DNA from: CBDCWO01 sp965223405
Lineage (GTDB): Bacteria > Bacteroidota > Bacteroidia > Chitinophagales > Saprospiraceae
DNA length: 64,000 nucleotides
Reading direction: 5' to 3'
NCBI GenBank assembly: GCA_965223405.1
Contig: CBDCWO010000006.1
Span: 3,038,001 to 3,102,000, forward strand
Under the pieces are notes generated by a model. It had not been told where the DNA came from. It saw nothing but the letters and a program-made list of their open reading frames with translations, and made no database searches. Made by a program: the position numbers and the translations under genes. Shown here in pieces: positions 54,548 to 64,000 of this stretch (the first letter of the stretch is position 1; every line of letters starts with the position of its first letter).

Positions 54548-55556
54548 GACATTAAATATAAGTACCTCGCCGCATATAACTAAAGGTATCAGTACTGAAG
54601 TTATTATGCGTAATGTCGTTTGGGCATTACTCCCGGTTTCAATATTTGCTGTATATACATTCGGTCTAAGTGCTTTGTTGGTTTTAGTTACATCGACAGC
54701 TTCCTGTGTCTTAACTGAGCATTTTTTACATAAGTTTTCCAAAAAAGAAAGCCCCATTTCGGATTGGTCAGCTGCAATTAGTGGATTGTTATTAGGATTA
54801 ACACTCCCACCTAACTTTCCATTGTGGATGACATTTTGCGGAGGGGTCATTGCCATCGCCCTGGGAAAATTTATTTTCGGCGGATTGGGTTACAATGTAT
54901 TCAACCCGGCATTGGTGGGAAGAGCGGTATTACAGGCGGCATTTCCAGTTGCAATAACCACCTGGTATCCTGCCTCACTAGCCAATCGGTTTACTACCGT
55001 TTCGTCATCCACTTTTACCTTTCCATTTATGGAGCCAGTAGTCGATGGTGTAACCGGAGCTACTCCTTTAGCGGCATTTAAATTTGATCAGATTACTACT
55101 GGTACCAAAGAATTGGCATTGGGAGTAATCAGTGGTTCTACCGGTGAAACATGTGCCGTGCTCATTATTTTGGGAGGTATGTATTTGATCTTTCGGAAAA
55201 TGATGGATTGGCGAATCCCATTGGCGGTATTGGGAAGTGCCTTTTTGCTGAGTGGAATTTTATATTTGGTCGATAAACAGGTGTTTCCTTCTCCAATTTT
55301 TATGTTGTTTTCCGGTGGTCTGATGCTAGGTGCAGTATTTATGGCTACCGATATGGTTGCCTCACCGATAACTCCGGCAGGTACGATTGTCTATGGAGCC
55401 ATAATCGGCATTTTGGTTATTGTTATACGCATTTGGGGTGGTCTTCCGGAAGGAGTCATGTACGCCATATTGTTAGCTAACGCCATCTCCCCGCATATTG
55501 ATAATCTGATTCGACCTCGAGTTTATGGAACGGCCAAAAGATTAAAACGCGCATGA
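54537..55556 (+). CDS. rnfD: Electron transport complex subunit RnfD
   Basis: 339 residues from the ATG at 54537 (MLNKTLNISTSPHITKG). The longer ORF upstream overlaps rnfC in another frame and is unlikely. About nine membrane helices (GISTEVIMRNVVWALLPVSIF onward). The covalent FMN site is expected at Thr in DGVTGATPLAAF (about residues 175-186), matching the S/TGAT motif. Membrane ion-translocating subunit, homologous to NqrB. It overlaps rnfG by 4 nt. Confidence 0.95.
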   Translation: MLNKTLNISTSPHITKGISTEVIMRNVVWALLPVSIFAVYTFGLSALLVLVTSTASCVLTEHFLHKFSKKESPISDWSAAISGLLLGLTLPPNFPLWMTFCGGVIAIALGKFIFGGLGYNVFNPALVGRAVLQAAFPVAITTWYPASLANRFTTVSSSTFTFPFMEPVVDGVTGATPLAAFKFDQITTGTKELALGVISGSTGETCAVLIILGGMYLIFRKMMDWRIPLAVLGSAFLLSGILYLVDKQVFPSPIFMLFSGGLMLGAVFMATDMVASPITPAGTIVYGAIIGILVIVIRIWGGLPEGVMYAILLANAISPHIDNLIRPRVYGTAKRLKRA

Positions 55557-56236
55557 AGGAAGCTGAAATGACATATACCACCACTCCAGCCAGTAGCTTC
55601 AAAATGTTGCAGGCTATGGTAGGCATAGGAATCATTTGTGCTCTGTTGATCGTATTGATTTATGAAGGCACCCTACCCCGTATTGAAAGACTGAGAACCG
55701 AGGCCTTGGAAAAAGCGATTTTTAAAGTGATCCCGGGTATTACCCAAACTAAATCATTTATGTTGAATCCAGACAATACGTTCACCGTATTGGAGAATGA
55801 AGAAACTCAGGGGCAAGTAGTTTATGCTGGATTTGACGATGCCGGAAAACTGATTGGGATTGCTATAGAGTCCAGTGGGCAGGGTTATGCCGACATCTTG
55901 CGCATTTTATATGGATATGATCCTCAGGCACAAAAGATTATCGGATTTCATGTGCTGGAGAGTAAAGAGACTCCGGGGCTGGGTGATAAAATTGAAAAGG
56001 ATCCCAATTTTTTGGCAAATTTCAAAGCTTTAGATGTAGAACTGGCGGAAAGTAAGACGGAATTAAAGAATACAGTTGTCACTGTTAAAAGTGGAACCAA
56101 GTCCAATCCCTGGGAAATCGATGGTATTACCGGAGCAACTATTTCTTCCCGGGCAATTGGAGACATTATCGGTGCCAGTAGCCAACATTTGATACCGCTT
56201 CTCCATCAAAGTCAGGAGGTTTTTGAACGAAAATAA
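55553..56236 (+). CDS. rnfG: Electron transport complex subunit RnfG
   Basis: 227 residues with one N-terminal helix (about 18-38) and a periplasmic FMN-binding domain. The covalent FMN Thr is in DGITGATISSRA (about 190-201), the S/TGATxxS motif. Homologous to NqrC. The start overlaps the rnfD stop by 4 nt. Confidence 0.95.
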   Translation: MKEAEMTYTTTPASSFKMLQAMVGIGIICALLIVLIYEGTLPRIERLRTEALEKAIFKVIPGITQTKSFMLNPDNTFTVLENEETQGQVVYAGFDDAGKLIGIAIESSGQGYADILRILYGYDPQAQKIIGFHVLESKETPGLGDKIEKDPNFLANFKALDVELAESKTELKNTVVTVKSGTKSNPWEIDGITGATISSRAIGDIIGASSQHLIPLLHQSQEVFERK

Positions 56237-56257
56237 AAAGGATGAAAAAATACCGTA

Positions 56258-56887
56258 ATGTCTGATCAAAGTGAAAATAATAAAGGAATTCAATCGACAG
56301 ATGATTTCATCAAGGGACTGTGGCGGGATAATCCTGTATTTGTACAGGTTCTAGGGATGTGTCCGGTATTAGCTGTTTCGAATACAGCCGAAAATGCATT
56401 GGCTATGGGTCTGGCAACCAGTTTTGTGTTGCTAATGTCAAATATTTTGGTTTCCTCTTTGCGAAATTTTATTCCCAAGCAAGTACGGATTGCATCTTAT
56501 ATTTTGATCATCGCTACCTTTGTGACTATTACAGATTATGTCATTCAAGCGATTAGTGTGGAACTACATAAGAGTCTCGGCGCCTTTATCTCTTTAATTG
56601 TAGTCAATTGTCTTATTCTCAGCCGGGCGGAAGCATTTGCATCTAAGAATACAATCGGCAGGTCCATTCTGGATGCCTTAGGTATGGGCGTTGGTTTTAC
56701 TTTTGCGTTGTTCTGTCTGGGTGTAGTCCGGGAAATATTTGGTAATGGTACCCTATTCGATATTCACCTGTTTCCGGATTCTTTTCAGGAATGGATTGTG
56801 ATGATTTTACCGGCAGGGGGTTTTTTTACATTAGCAATTTGGTTATTAATTTTTAATGCAACGAAAGAAAGGAAATTAAAAGCATGA
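56258..56887 (+). CDS. rnfE: Electron transport complex subunit RnfE
   Basis: 209 residues, about six membrane helices. The signature NPVFVQVLGMCPVLAVSNTAENALAMGLA is typical of RnfE/NqrD, with Cys in GMCPVLAV near residue 35 and in VVNCLILSRAEAFA, both expected to ligate the intramembrane iron centre. Overlaps rnfA by 4 nt. Confidence 0.95.
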   Translation: MSDQSENNKGIQSTDDFIKGLWRDNPVFVQVLGMCPVLAVSNTAENALAMGLATSFVLLMSNILVSSLRNFIPKQVRIASYILIIATFVTITDYVIQAISVELHKSLGAFISLIVVNCLILSRAEAFASKNTIGRSILDALGMGVGFTFALFCLGVVREIFGNGTLFDIHLFPDSFQEWIVMILPAGGFFTLAIWLLIFNATKERKLKA

Positions 56888-57465
56888 ATACAGAATCACT
56901 TTGGTACATATTCATCAATGCCAGCTTGATAAATAATTTTGTCTTGGCGTATTTTTTAGGTATTTGCCCTTTCCTCGGTGTTTCTGGCAAGATGGAGACC
57001 GCTTCAAAAATGGGAGGAGCGGTTACTTTTGTAATGATTATCAGCTCAATGTGCGCTTACGGGATTCATGCTTTATTGGTAGCAATCAATGCCCCTTTTC
57101 TACAATTGATTAGTTATATTGTAGTCATTGCTTCCACGGTTCAATTGGTTGAAATGTTTATTAAGAAAATGAGTCCGGCCTTGTTTAGGGCTCTGGGTAT
57201 ATTTCTTCCATTGATTACTACTAATTGTGCCATTTTGGGATTAGCCCTATTTCAAACGAATAAGGGTTATGGATTGGTAGAGAGTTTCGTATATGCCTTA
57301 GGAGCAGGAGCGGGATTTACTCTGGCATTGGTATTGATAGCCGGTCTGAGGGAGCAATTGGATTTAGCTGATGTACCTAATGTGGTCAAAGGTACCGCAC
57401 TTACTTTGTTGATTGCCGGAATATTATCATTATCCTTTATGGGATTTGCGGGATTAGGTAGTTAA
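56884..57465 (+). CDS. rnfA: Electron transport complex subunit RnfA
   Basis: 193 residues, about six helices. NNFVLAYFLGICPFLGVSGKMETA and TTNCAILGLALF carry the paired Cys of the RnfA/NqrE family that share the iron centre with RnfE. Membrane subunit. 12 nt before the small four-Cys gene. Confidence 0.95.
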   Translation: MNTESLWYIFINASLINNFVLAYFLGICPFLGVSGKMETASKMGGAVTFVMIISSMCAYGIHALLVAINAPFLQLISYIVVIASTVQLVEMFIKKMSPALFRALGIFLPLITTNCAILGLALFQTNKGYGLVESFVYALGAGAGFTLALVLIAGLREQLDLADVPNVVKGTALTLLIAGILSLSFMGFAGLGS

Positions 57466-57477
57466 ATACATTAGAAA

Positions 57478-57675
57478 ATGTTTGAATCGTTACTAATAGG
57501 AATTGGAGGCATCGTGGCACTAGCTGTGATTTGGGTTATCGTACAGTCCGCTTGGAAAAATGTTTTTGCAGATCATATTTCTGATGAAGATGTTTTGGCT
57601 GGAAGATCCAAATGTTCCAACTGTGGATGTGTTACCGTATGCAAAGAGAATAACAGAAAATTGACTTTAGAATAA
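57478..57675 (+). CDS. Small membrane protein with four Cys, NqrM-like
   Basis: 65 residues: one N-terminal helix (LLIGIGGIVALAVIWVIVQSAW), then a soluble tail with KCSNCGCVTVC (CxxCxCxxxC, about residues 46-55). NqrM, needed to insert iron into NqrD/E, has the same layout of one helix and a Cys-rich tail. RnfA/E are NqrE/D homologues. Its place directly after rnfA (12 nt) makes a maturation role in this Rnf plausible. Sequence identity to NqrM is not asserted. It could also be a simple redox-active or metal-binding accessory. Confidence 0.65.
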   Translation: MFESLLIGIGGIVALAVIWVIVQSAWKNVFADHISDEDVLAGRSKCSNCGCVTVCKENNRKLTLE

Positions 57676-57703
57676 ACATTATAAAACCAAAGAATAAAAA
57701 ATT

Positions 57704-58558
57704 ATGGCACATTTAGCAGACTTCGCAATCGACAATAAATATAAGGCCATTGTAAAAAATTCAGAGCGATTAACTCCATCGAACACAGAAGAAGTTCGTG
57801 AACTTTTATTAGAGGTTCAACCGGAATTCGAGTGTAAAGTAGATCAGAGTTTTGGAGTTTTGGTTGAAGCCTCGGGAGAATTTGGTAATAAGTTCCATCA
57901 TCGTTTATATTCCGTGGCTGACTTGCCGACTAAAAAGAAGGGAAAGCCACAGATTACCATGTTGGTCAAGCGTTGTTCTTACGTCGATGAATTCAACGGA
58001 GAGCTTTACCATGGTGTAGCTTCCAATTATCTTTGCGATCGTCGGATCGGTGATGAAATTACCATTACCGGACCATTTGAGTTGCCCTTTTCAGTCCCGG
58101 ATGATAAGACGGCCAATCTGATCTTAATCGGAATGGGTACCGGTATTGCTCCCTTTCGGGCATTTGTCAAGCACATTTACAAAAACGTAAAGGACTGGAA
58201 AGGCAAAATCCGCTTGTTCTATGGTGCTAGGAGTGGTTTGGAGTTACTTTACCTGAATGATAAAGATGGGGATTTAACAAATTACTATGATGAAGAGACT
58301 TTTGCAGCATTTCATGCATTAAGTCCCAGACCTCAGTGGTCTGATCCAATTGCACTGGACACTGCGATCGAAGAACGGGCTGCCGAGATACTAGACATGT
58401 TGTCTCGCACAAATACCTATATTTATGTAGCTGGGTATGAGAAAATGAGTGAAATGTTAAATAAGGCATTTGTAAAGATCTTAGGTTCCAAAGAAAAATG
58501 GGAGACCCGCAAAGCAGAATTGATCGCTGGAAAAAAATGGGCAGAAATTCTTTATTAG
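57704..58558 (+). CDS. Plant-type ferredoxin-NADP+ reductase
   Basis: 284 residues. FAD-binding RLYSVAD (RxYS, about residues 67-73), an FAD-binding segment RIGDEITITGPF, and the NADP(H)-domain LIGMGTGIAPFRAFVKH (about 140-156). C-terminal aromatic Tyr (ILY end) typical of the plant-type FNR fold. Transfers electrons between ferredoxin and NAD(P)H. Inserted between rnfA/the small gene and rnfB, which is unusual for an Rnf operon; it gives a non-pumping outlet from the same ferredoxin pool. Confidence 0.88.
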   Translation: MAHLADFAIDNKYKAIVKNSERLTPSNTEEVRELLLEVQPEFECKVDQSFGVLVEASGEFGNKFHHRLYSVADLPTKKKGKPQITMLVKRCSYVDEFNGELYHGVASNYLCDRRIGDEITITGPFELPFSVPDDKTANLILIGMGTGIAPFRAFVKHIYKNVKDWKGKIRLFYGARSGLELLYLNDKDGDLTNYYDEETFAAFHALSPRPQWSDPIALDTAIEERAAEILDMLSRTNTYIYVAGYEKMSEMLNKAFVKILGSKEKWETRKAELIAGKKWAEILY

Positions 58559-58621
58559 AATTCAGTCATAGGGATAAGAAATGGGAATGATGTTTAATAC
58601 TATGACTCTAAGGATAAAAAT

Positions 58622-59488
58622 ATGACCATCATTGTTGCACTGGCCGCACTGGGAGGATTGACTTTAATCCTAGCCATCATGTTGATACTGGCTAATAAAA
58701 AGCTGTATGTCTATGAGGATCCCCGCATTGACATCGTTGAGGATATGTTGCCTCATGCCAACTGCGGAGCATGTTCCTATCCCGGATGCAGACCATTTGC
58801 TGAAGCTTTGGTCTCCGGGAAGACGCTACCGGGAAAGTGTACTGTAAGTTCTGAAGAAGGACGGTTGGCAATTGCTCAATTTCTAGGTGTTGATTTAGGT
58901 GCAGAAGAAAAACAGGTAGCTCGTCTGGCATGTGCCGGGGGAACTAATGTAGCAATAAACCGTGCGGAATATCAAGGATTGGAATCTTGTCAGGCGGCGT
59001 CACTGGTTTCCGGTGGAGGCAAAGGATGTTTTTGGGGTTGCCTGGGATATGGTGATTGCGAAGTGGTCTGTGACTTTGATGCCATAATTATGAATCGATA
59101 CTCCATACCTGTGGTGGATGTTGAAAAGTGTACGGCCTGTGGTGATTGCGTGGAAGTGTGTCCAAAAGATCTTTTTTCCCTGCAACCGATCAGCCACCAA
59201 CTCTGGGTGGCCTGTAAAAATTTGGAAGCAGGTGATGACATCCTCGACGAATGCCAGGTTGCCTGCACAGCCTGCGGAAGGTGTGCCATGGATGCACCTG
59301 GTGATCTGATTACCATGGAAAACAACCTTCCCGTTGTTAATTACACCGGTAACCACAAAACTCAAGTCCCAATCCAAAGATGCCCGACTGGCGCCATTGT
59401 GTGGATCGATGACAAAAAAGGAATCATGAAAGGCAAAGAAAGCCGAAAAATAATTCGTAAGGGTGAACGTCACGCTGGTTATACCTAG
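58622..59488 (+). CDS. rnfB: Electron transport complex subunit RnfB
   Basis: 288 residues. N-terminal membrane helix (TIIVALAALGGLTLILAIMLILA), then the RnfB Cys cluster CGACSYPGCRPFAEAL (about 42-57) and later CTACGDCVEVCP and CTACGRCAM ferredoxin-type motifs. Accepts electrons from ferredoxin for the Rnf complex. It is last in the cluster, separated from rnfCDGEA by two genes, unlike the usual B-first or B-C order. 63 nt after the FNR gene. Confidence 0.95.
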   Translation: MTIIVALAALGGLTLILAIMLILANKKLYVYEDPRIDIVEDMLPHANCGACSYPGCRPFAEALVSGKTLPGKCTVSSEEGRLAIAQFLGVDLGAEEKQVARLACAGGTNVAINRAEYQGLESCQAASLVSGGGKGCFWGCLGYGDCEVVCDFDAIIMNRYSIPVVDVEKCTACGDCVEVCPKDLFSLQPISHQLWVACKNLEAGDDILDECQVACTACGRCAMDAPGDLITMENNLPVVNYTGNHKTQVPIQRCPTGAIVWIDDKKGIMKGKESRKIIRKGERHAGYT

Positions 59489-59694
59489 TGCTTAAGAGCT
59501 GAGTGTGTTAATTCAATTCCATGTAGATATTTTGCTTATCCCACCACGACTGAAACATGATTCGGTATAAAATAATCTATATATTTAGATCATTTTATTA
59601 AGGAAGTTAAGGAATGTAAAAATTACATTTTCGATCAACTCAAGTGAATTTGAATTTTCATGAATCTGAATAATAGAGTATAAAACTGAAACGC

Positions 59695-60657
59695 ATGGAT
59701 TTACACACGAAATATATGGGTATTGATTTACAGTCACCAATTGTAGTTGCTTCCTGTCCTCTATCTGAAAAGATAAATAATATCAAGGTCATGGAAAAAG
59801 TAGGAGCTGGAGCGGTGGTCTTATTTTCCCTTTTTGAAGAGCAGATTGAGATGGAAGATGAATCAATAGATATTGATCCCCATTCCCAACATCGATTCAA
59901 ATATCGGGTAGGGATACATCAATATTTGGATGTGATAAAACAAGCCAAAGATTTAGTCGATATACCCATCATTGCAAGTCTTAATGGTACAGCGGATGGA
60001 AAATGGATAGATTATGCTGAAAAGATTGCAGCATCAGGAGCTGATGGTTTGGAATTAAATCTCTTTTATCTGTCAGTAGATCCGCAGGAGCAGGCTTATG
60101 ACATTGAAGCAAAATATCTCAATATCATTAATCATATCAGGAAAACCATAAATATTCCCTTATCCATCAAGTTGAGTCCATATTTTTCAGCTTTACCCAA
60201 TATGGCACTTAAGCTGGCTCAGGCTGGAGTCGATTCATTGGTATTATTCAATCGTTTTTACCAACCTGATATAAATATCGAAGATCTTACTGTAATCCCT
60301 AGTTTAGAATTGAGTTCTGCTAGTGAAATCCGGTTACCGTTATTATGGATTTCTGCCTTATATGATAAAATTGATGTTTCATTGGCGGCAACAACTGGTA
60401 TCGATTCCTCTGTGGAAATTATCAAATATATTTTGGCTGGTGCAGATGTTACTATGACGGCATCTGCTCTTTATAAGTATGGAATCAATCATGTTCAAAT
60501 CTTGACCGAAGGTATCAGACACTGGATGGAACTTCATGGGTTTTCTACTTTAGCAGATTTTAGAGGGATGCTAAGTCAAAAAAATATTAAGGATCCTTTC
60601 GATTTTGAAAGACTCAATTATATCCGTATCCTGGAGAATGCGGCGATTCACGTATAA
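59695..60657 (+). CDS. Dihydroorotate dehydrogenase-like flavoprotein
   Basis: 320 residues, TIM barrel of the DHOD-like type. GIDLQSPIVVASCPLSEKINNIKVMEKVGAGAVVLFSLFEEQ and SLNGTADGKWIDYAEKIAASGADGLELN match members often placed near PFOR genes. FMN-phosphate region near SLAATTGIDSSVEIIKYILAGADVTM. It does not look like a canonical pyrimidine enzyme, and the substrate is unknown. 206 nt after rnfB; convergent with the rRNA operon terminator. Confidence 0.8.
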   Translation: MDLHTKYMGIDLQSPIVVASCPLSEKINNIKVMEKVGAGAVVLFSLFEEQIEMEDESIDIDPHSQHRFKYRVGIHQYLDVIKQAKDLVDIPIIASLNGTADGKWIDYAEKIAASGADGLELNLFYLSVDPQEQAYDIEAKYLNIINHIRKTINIPLSIKLSPYFSALPNMALKLAQAGVDSLVLFNRFYQPDINIEDLTVIPSLELSSASEIRLPLLWISALYDKIDVSLAATTGIDSSVEIIKYILAGADVTMTASALYKYGINHVQILTEGIRHWMELHGFSTLADFRGMLSQKNIKDPFDFERLNYIRILENAAIHV

Positions 60658-60660
60658 ATT

Positions 60661-60702
60661 GGGTGTGTACTGACGAGCTCTGCTGTCAGCATTCGGTGTG
60701 AA
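60661..60702. repeat. Dispersed repeat copy, left of tRNA-Ala
   Basis: GTGTGTACTGACGAGCTCTGCTGTCAG...TTCGGTGTG, closely similar to 60857-60901. Both contain the dyad CTGAC...GTCAG. Function unknown. Confidence 0.55.
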
Positions 60703-60736
60703 TTTATAAAGTATTTTTGAGTTCTGTGTAAAAGAA

Positions 60737-60769
60737 AAAGAGGTCATCTCATTAAAAGATAACCTCTTT
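60737..60769 (-). terminator. Rho-independent terminator closing the 16S-tRNA operon
   Basis: Minus-strand stem AAAGAGGTTATC / GATGACCTCTTT (12 bp with one G-U), loop of 9, then a U-rich run (TTCTTTT). It lies just after tRNA-Ala and before any 23S gene. It could also serve the convergent DHOD-like gene. Confidence 0.8.
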
Positions 60770-60774
60770 GTTTG

Positions 60775-60848
60775 TGGAGAATAAGGGACTCGAACCCTTG
60801 ACCCCTAGAATGCAAATCTAGTGCTCTAGCCAACTGAGCTAATTCCCC
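60775..60848 (-). tRNA. tRNA-Ala (TGC)
   Basis: Minus-strand cloverleaf: acceptor GGGGAAT/ATTCTCC, D arm GCTC...GAGC, anticodon stem CTAGA/TCTAG with loop TTTGCAT (anticodon TGC), T arm AAGGG/CCCTT with TTCGAGT. 3' CCA is not encoded. In the 16S operon. Confidence 0.93.
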
Positions 60849-60856
60849 GAAGTTGG

Positions 60857-60901
60857 GTGTGGGTGTGTACTGACGGGCTACGCTGTCAGCATTCAGTGTG
60901 G
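60857..60901. repeat. Dispersed repeat copy, right of tRNA-Ala
   Basis: Second copy of the CTGACGGG...CTGTCAG repeat (GTGTGTACTGACGGGCTACG...), directly between the two tRNAs. Confidence 0.55.
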
Positions 60902-60999
60902 GTGTGGTGGAAATCCCAGGCCTCAAATTCAAAGGAATTCGGGGCTTGAACACCACCTTAAAACCAGCACATTTTCTTTAGAACATGCTCAATGTTTGG

Positions 61000-61073
61000 T
61001 AGTCCCAGGCAGACTTGAACTGCCGACCTCTACATTATCAGTGTAGCGCTCTAACCAGCTGAGCTATGGGACT
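61000..61073 (-). tRNA. tRNA-Ile (GAT)
   Basis: Minus-strand cloverleaf: acceptor AGTCCCA/TGGGACT, D arm GCTC...GAGC, anticodon stem CTACA/TGTAG with loop CTGATAA (anticodon GAT), T arm GGCAG/CTGCC. CCA is encoded at 60997-60999. Spacer tRNA of the rRNA operon. Confidence 0.95.
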
Positions 61074-61191
61074 GCGATTTCAAGCAGCAAAATTCTTGAT
61101 TCAGAAAAAAAACAAAGACACTGTGCAAAGCAGGGGAAGTAAAAAGGAATGATATGGTATTTTACTAGTTATAGTAAAATACAATGCTCTT

Positions 61192-62723
<1,532 letters not shown>

Positions 62724-62885
62724 ATTTCTTCCCATTCCTATTCATACCTCCCTGCTCGTTTTAAACTTCTAGCACAGTGTCAATGAACTTTTTTGTAATC
62801 GATTCACACTTTCCAATCCACTTCTTCAACCACTCAATCACATTCTTTCTTATATCTTTTTCCACCTTTCTCTAAAAGCGGACTG

Positions 62886-62915
62886 CAAAGATAATTCAAT
62901 TCAGGAATTTATCAA
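62886..62915 (-). promoter_or_regulatory. rRNA operon promoter, Bacteroidota type
   Basis: Minus strand: TTG (62913-62915), 19 nt, TATCTTTG (62886-62893). Exact fit to TAnnTTTG with correct spacing. It would start transcription about 155 nt upstream of the 16S 5' end. The rest of the 62724-63090 interval shows no gene. Confidence 0.75.
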
Positions 62916-63090
62916 CTCGCAGAAATAAAATTTATGTTATACCCATATCATCGTGAAAATGCAAGTCAATATTTGTTGAATTTATATCGAAATTTTATTA
63001 CAATATTCATTGAAAAAATCGGCTTTATCCTGGTTTTACTTTGGTTGTTCGAGGTTTAAGTAATAATTTTATTAGAAGCATGTACCGCTT

Positions 63091-64000
63091 ATGAGTGAAT
63101 CACGACGTCTGGCTGCTATTATGTTTACCGATATTCAAGGTTATACTCGCCTGATGCAACAAAGTGAAGAATCAGCAGTTAAAATTCGTAATCACCATCG
63201 ACAAATCTTCGAACCCGTTACCGCACAATTCAATGGCCAGGTGATCCAGTATTACGGAGATGGTACTTTGAGCATCTTCAATAGTGCTGTGGATGCGGTC
63301 CGTTGTGCATACGAACTCCAGATGCAATTCATGCAAGATCCCAAAATTCCGGTTCGGATAGGGATTCATATGGGTGATATCATATTGCACCAGCAAGATA
63401 TCATCGGTGATAGTGTCAATATCGCCTCCCGCGTAGAATCGCTAGGACTTCCTGGTAGTGTTTTGCTATCCGGGAAAGTAGCTGAAGAAATAAAAAACAA
63501 AGCGAACCTTCCTACTTTATTGATTGGAACCTTTCATTTCAAAAATGATGAAAAACCACGTGAAGTTTACGCCTTATCCAAAACCGGATTAGAAATTCCG
63601 GATCCAAAGGAAATAGAGGGTAAGATTGAAAAAAATGATTCGTCTCAATCAAGGTTTCCTAAACTTGCATTGCGGATTTCAGGATTATTACTTGTATTCC
63701 TTATTGCTTTGTCCATCTGGTATCCTTCGTTCCTGAAAGATCAAGATGTAAAACTCGCAGTACTGCCTTTGGTCAATCTTTCGGCAAATGCCGAACAAGA
63801 AGGTCTTACCAACGGAATTCATGACGCCATCATTTCGGAATTACAATTAGCTGGGGTAAAGGTTAAACCCCGCTCTAGTATGCAACCGTATCGGAATTCC
63901 ACTAAATCGGTAAAGGAGATTGCTCGTGAATTAAAAGTAGATGCTTTAATAGAAAGCAATATTTTATTTCTACAAGATTCTATGCAGTTAGGATTGAAAA
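63091..64000 (+). CDS. Class III adenylate/guanylate cyclase, membrane-anchored, cut by window edge
   Basis: Open from the ATG at 63091 to the window end (303 codons seen). Cyclase catalytic domain about residues 1-170. The first metal Asp is in IMFTDIQGYTRLM and the second in YYGDGTLSIF. The region IGIHMGDIILHQQDIIGDSVNIASRVESL carries the conserved DxVNxAsR element. A transmembrane helix follows (about 195-213, LALRISGLLLVFLIALSIWY). After it comes a TolB/CadC-like domain start (KLAVLPLVNLSANAEQEGLTNGIHDAIISEL), as in cyclases with C-terminal TPR regions. Divergent from the rRNA operon. Confidence 0.88.
   Translation, partial: MSESRRLAAIMFTDIQGYTRLMQQSEESAVKIRNHHRQIFEPVTAQFNGQVIQYYGDGTLSIFNSAVDAVRCAYELQMQFMQDPKIPVRIGIHMGDIILHQQDIIGDSVNIASRVESLGLPGSVLLSGKVAEEIKNKANLPTLLIGTFHFKNDEKPREVYALSKTGLEIPDPKEIEGKIEKNDSSQSRFPKLALRISGLLLVFLIALSIWYPSFLKDQDVKLAVLPLVNLSANAEQEGLTNGIHDAIISELQLAGVKVKPRSSMQPYRNSTKSVKEIARELKVDALIESNILFLQDSMQLGLK

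Overview
The window is chromosomal DNA of a Bacteroidota bacterium, possibly Saprospiraceae-like. The family-level guess is weak. The phylum call rests on a type IX secretion C-terminal sorting domain, several Bacteroidota-typical secreted families (Gfo/Idh/MocA with oxidoreductase C-terminal domain, DUF6807, DUF1080, GH172, GH127, BNR/sortilin-like exoproteins), three promoters of the Bacteroidota TTG-N19/20-TAnnTTTG type, and a 16S rRNA gene. All family names are from recognition of the translated sequence; no database search was run.

Layout. 1-4240: minus-strand sugar-oxidoreductase genes and a DUF6807 protein. 4631-7090: eight tandem hairpin-bearing units around one IS200/RAYT-type Y1 transposase; four units carry an in-frame 49-codon minigene for the transposase C-terminus. 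7111-15326: methyltransferase, orphan ABC permease, GH172-like and double-DUF1080 exoproteins, and a glycosyltransferase. 15330-20845: a 5.5-kb array of about 276-bp composite hairpin repeats enclosing one DUF559 endonuclease gene. 20900-22674: arsenic operon arsR-arsM-arsC with a promoter/operator. 23027-27368: blaI plus an M56 (BlaR1-like) gene cut in two by a complete IS66-type element with 8-bp target duplications. 27723-29258: nucleotidyltransferase/small-protein pair and a CCACAAAA-type low-complexity tract. 29259-44629: M1 peptidase, two large BNR-repeat exoproteins, a fibre-like protein, a lipoprotein, a PA14/cytochrome c lipoprotein, ArfB and a GH127 enzyme. 44713-60657: pyruvate-ferredoxin-Rnf block. 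60731-62723: minus-strand 16S-tRNAIle-tRNAAla operon that ends in a terminator with no 23S gene. 63091-end: class III cyclase, cut by the window edge.

How it works together. PPDK (PEP/pyruvate), a very large pyruvate:ferredoxin oxidoreductase with a fused ferredoxin, the Rnf complex (C-D-G-E-A then B), a plant-type ferredoxin-NADP reductase, a small four-Cys membrane protein and a DHOD-like flavoprotein form one redox module. It would oxidise pyruvate, pass electrons to ferredoxin, and then to NAD(P) with ion pumping or the reverse. The secreted glycosidase and oxidoreductase genes point to breakdown of plant or algal glycans.

The most novel-looking items are: (1) the DUF559-in-repeat array, (2) the RAYT array whose units encode the catalytic-tyrosine segment alone, (3) the 16S operon terminated before any 23S, and (4) the 1.6-kilo-residue PFOR joined to an Rnf cluster with extra subunits.
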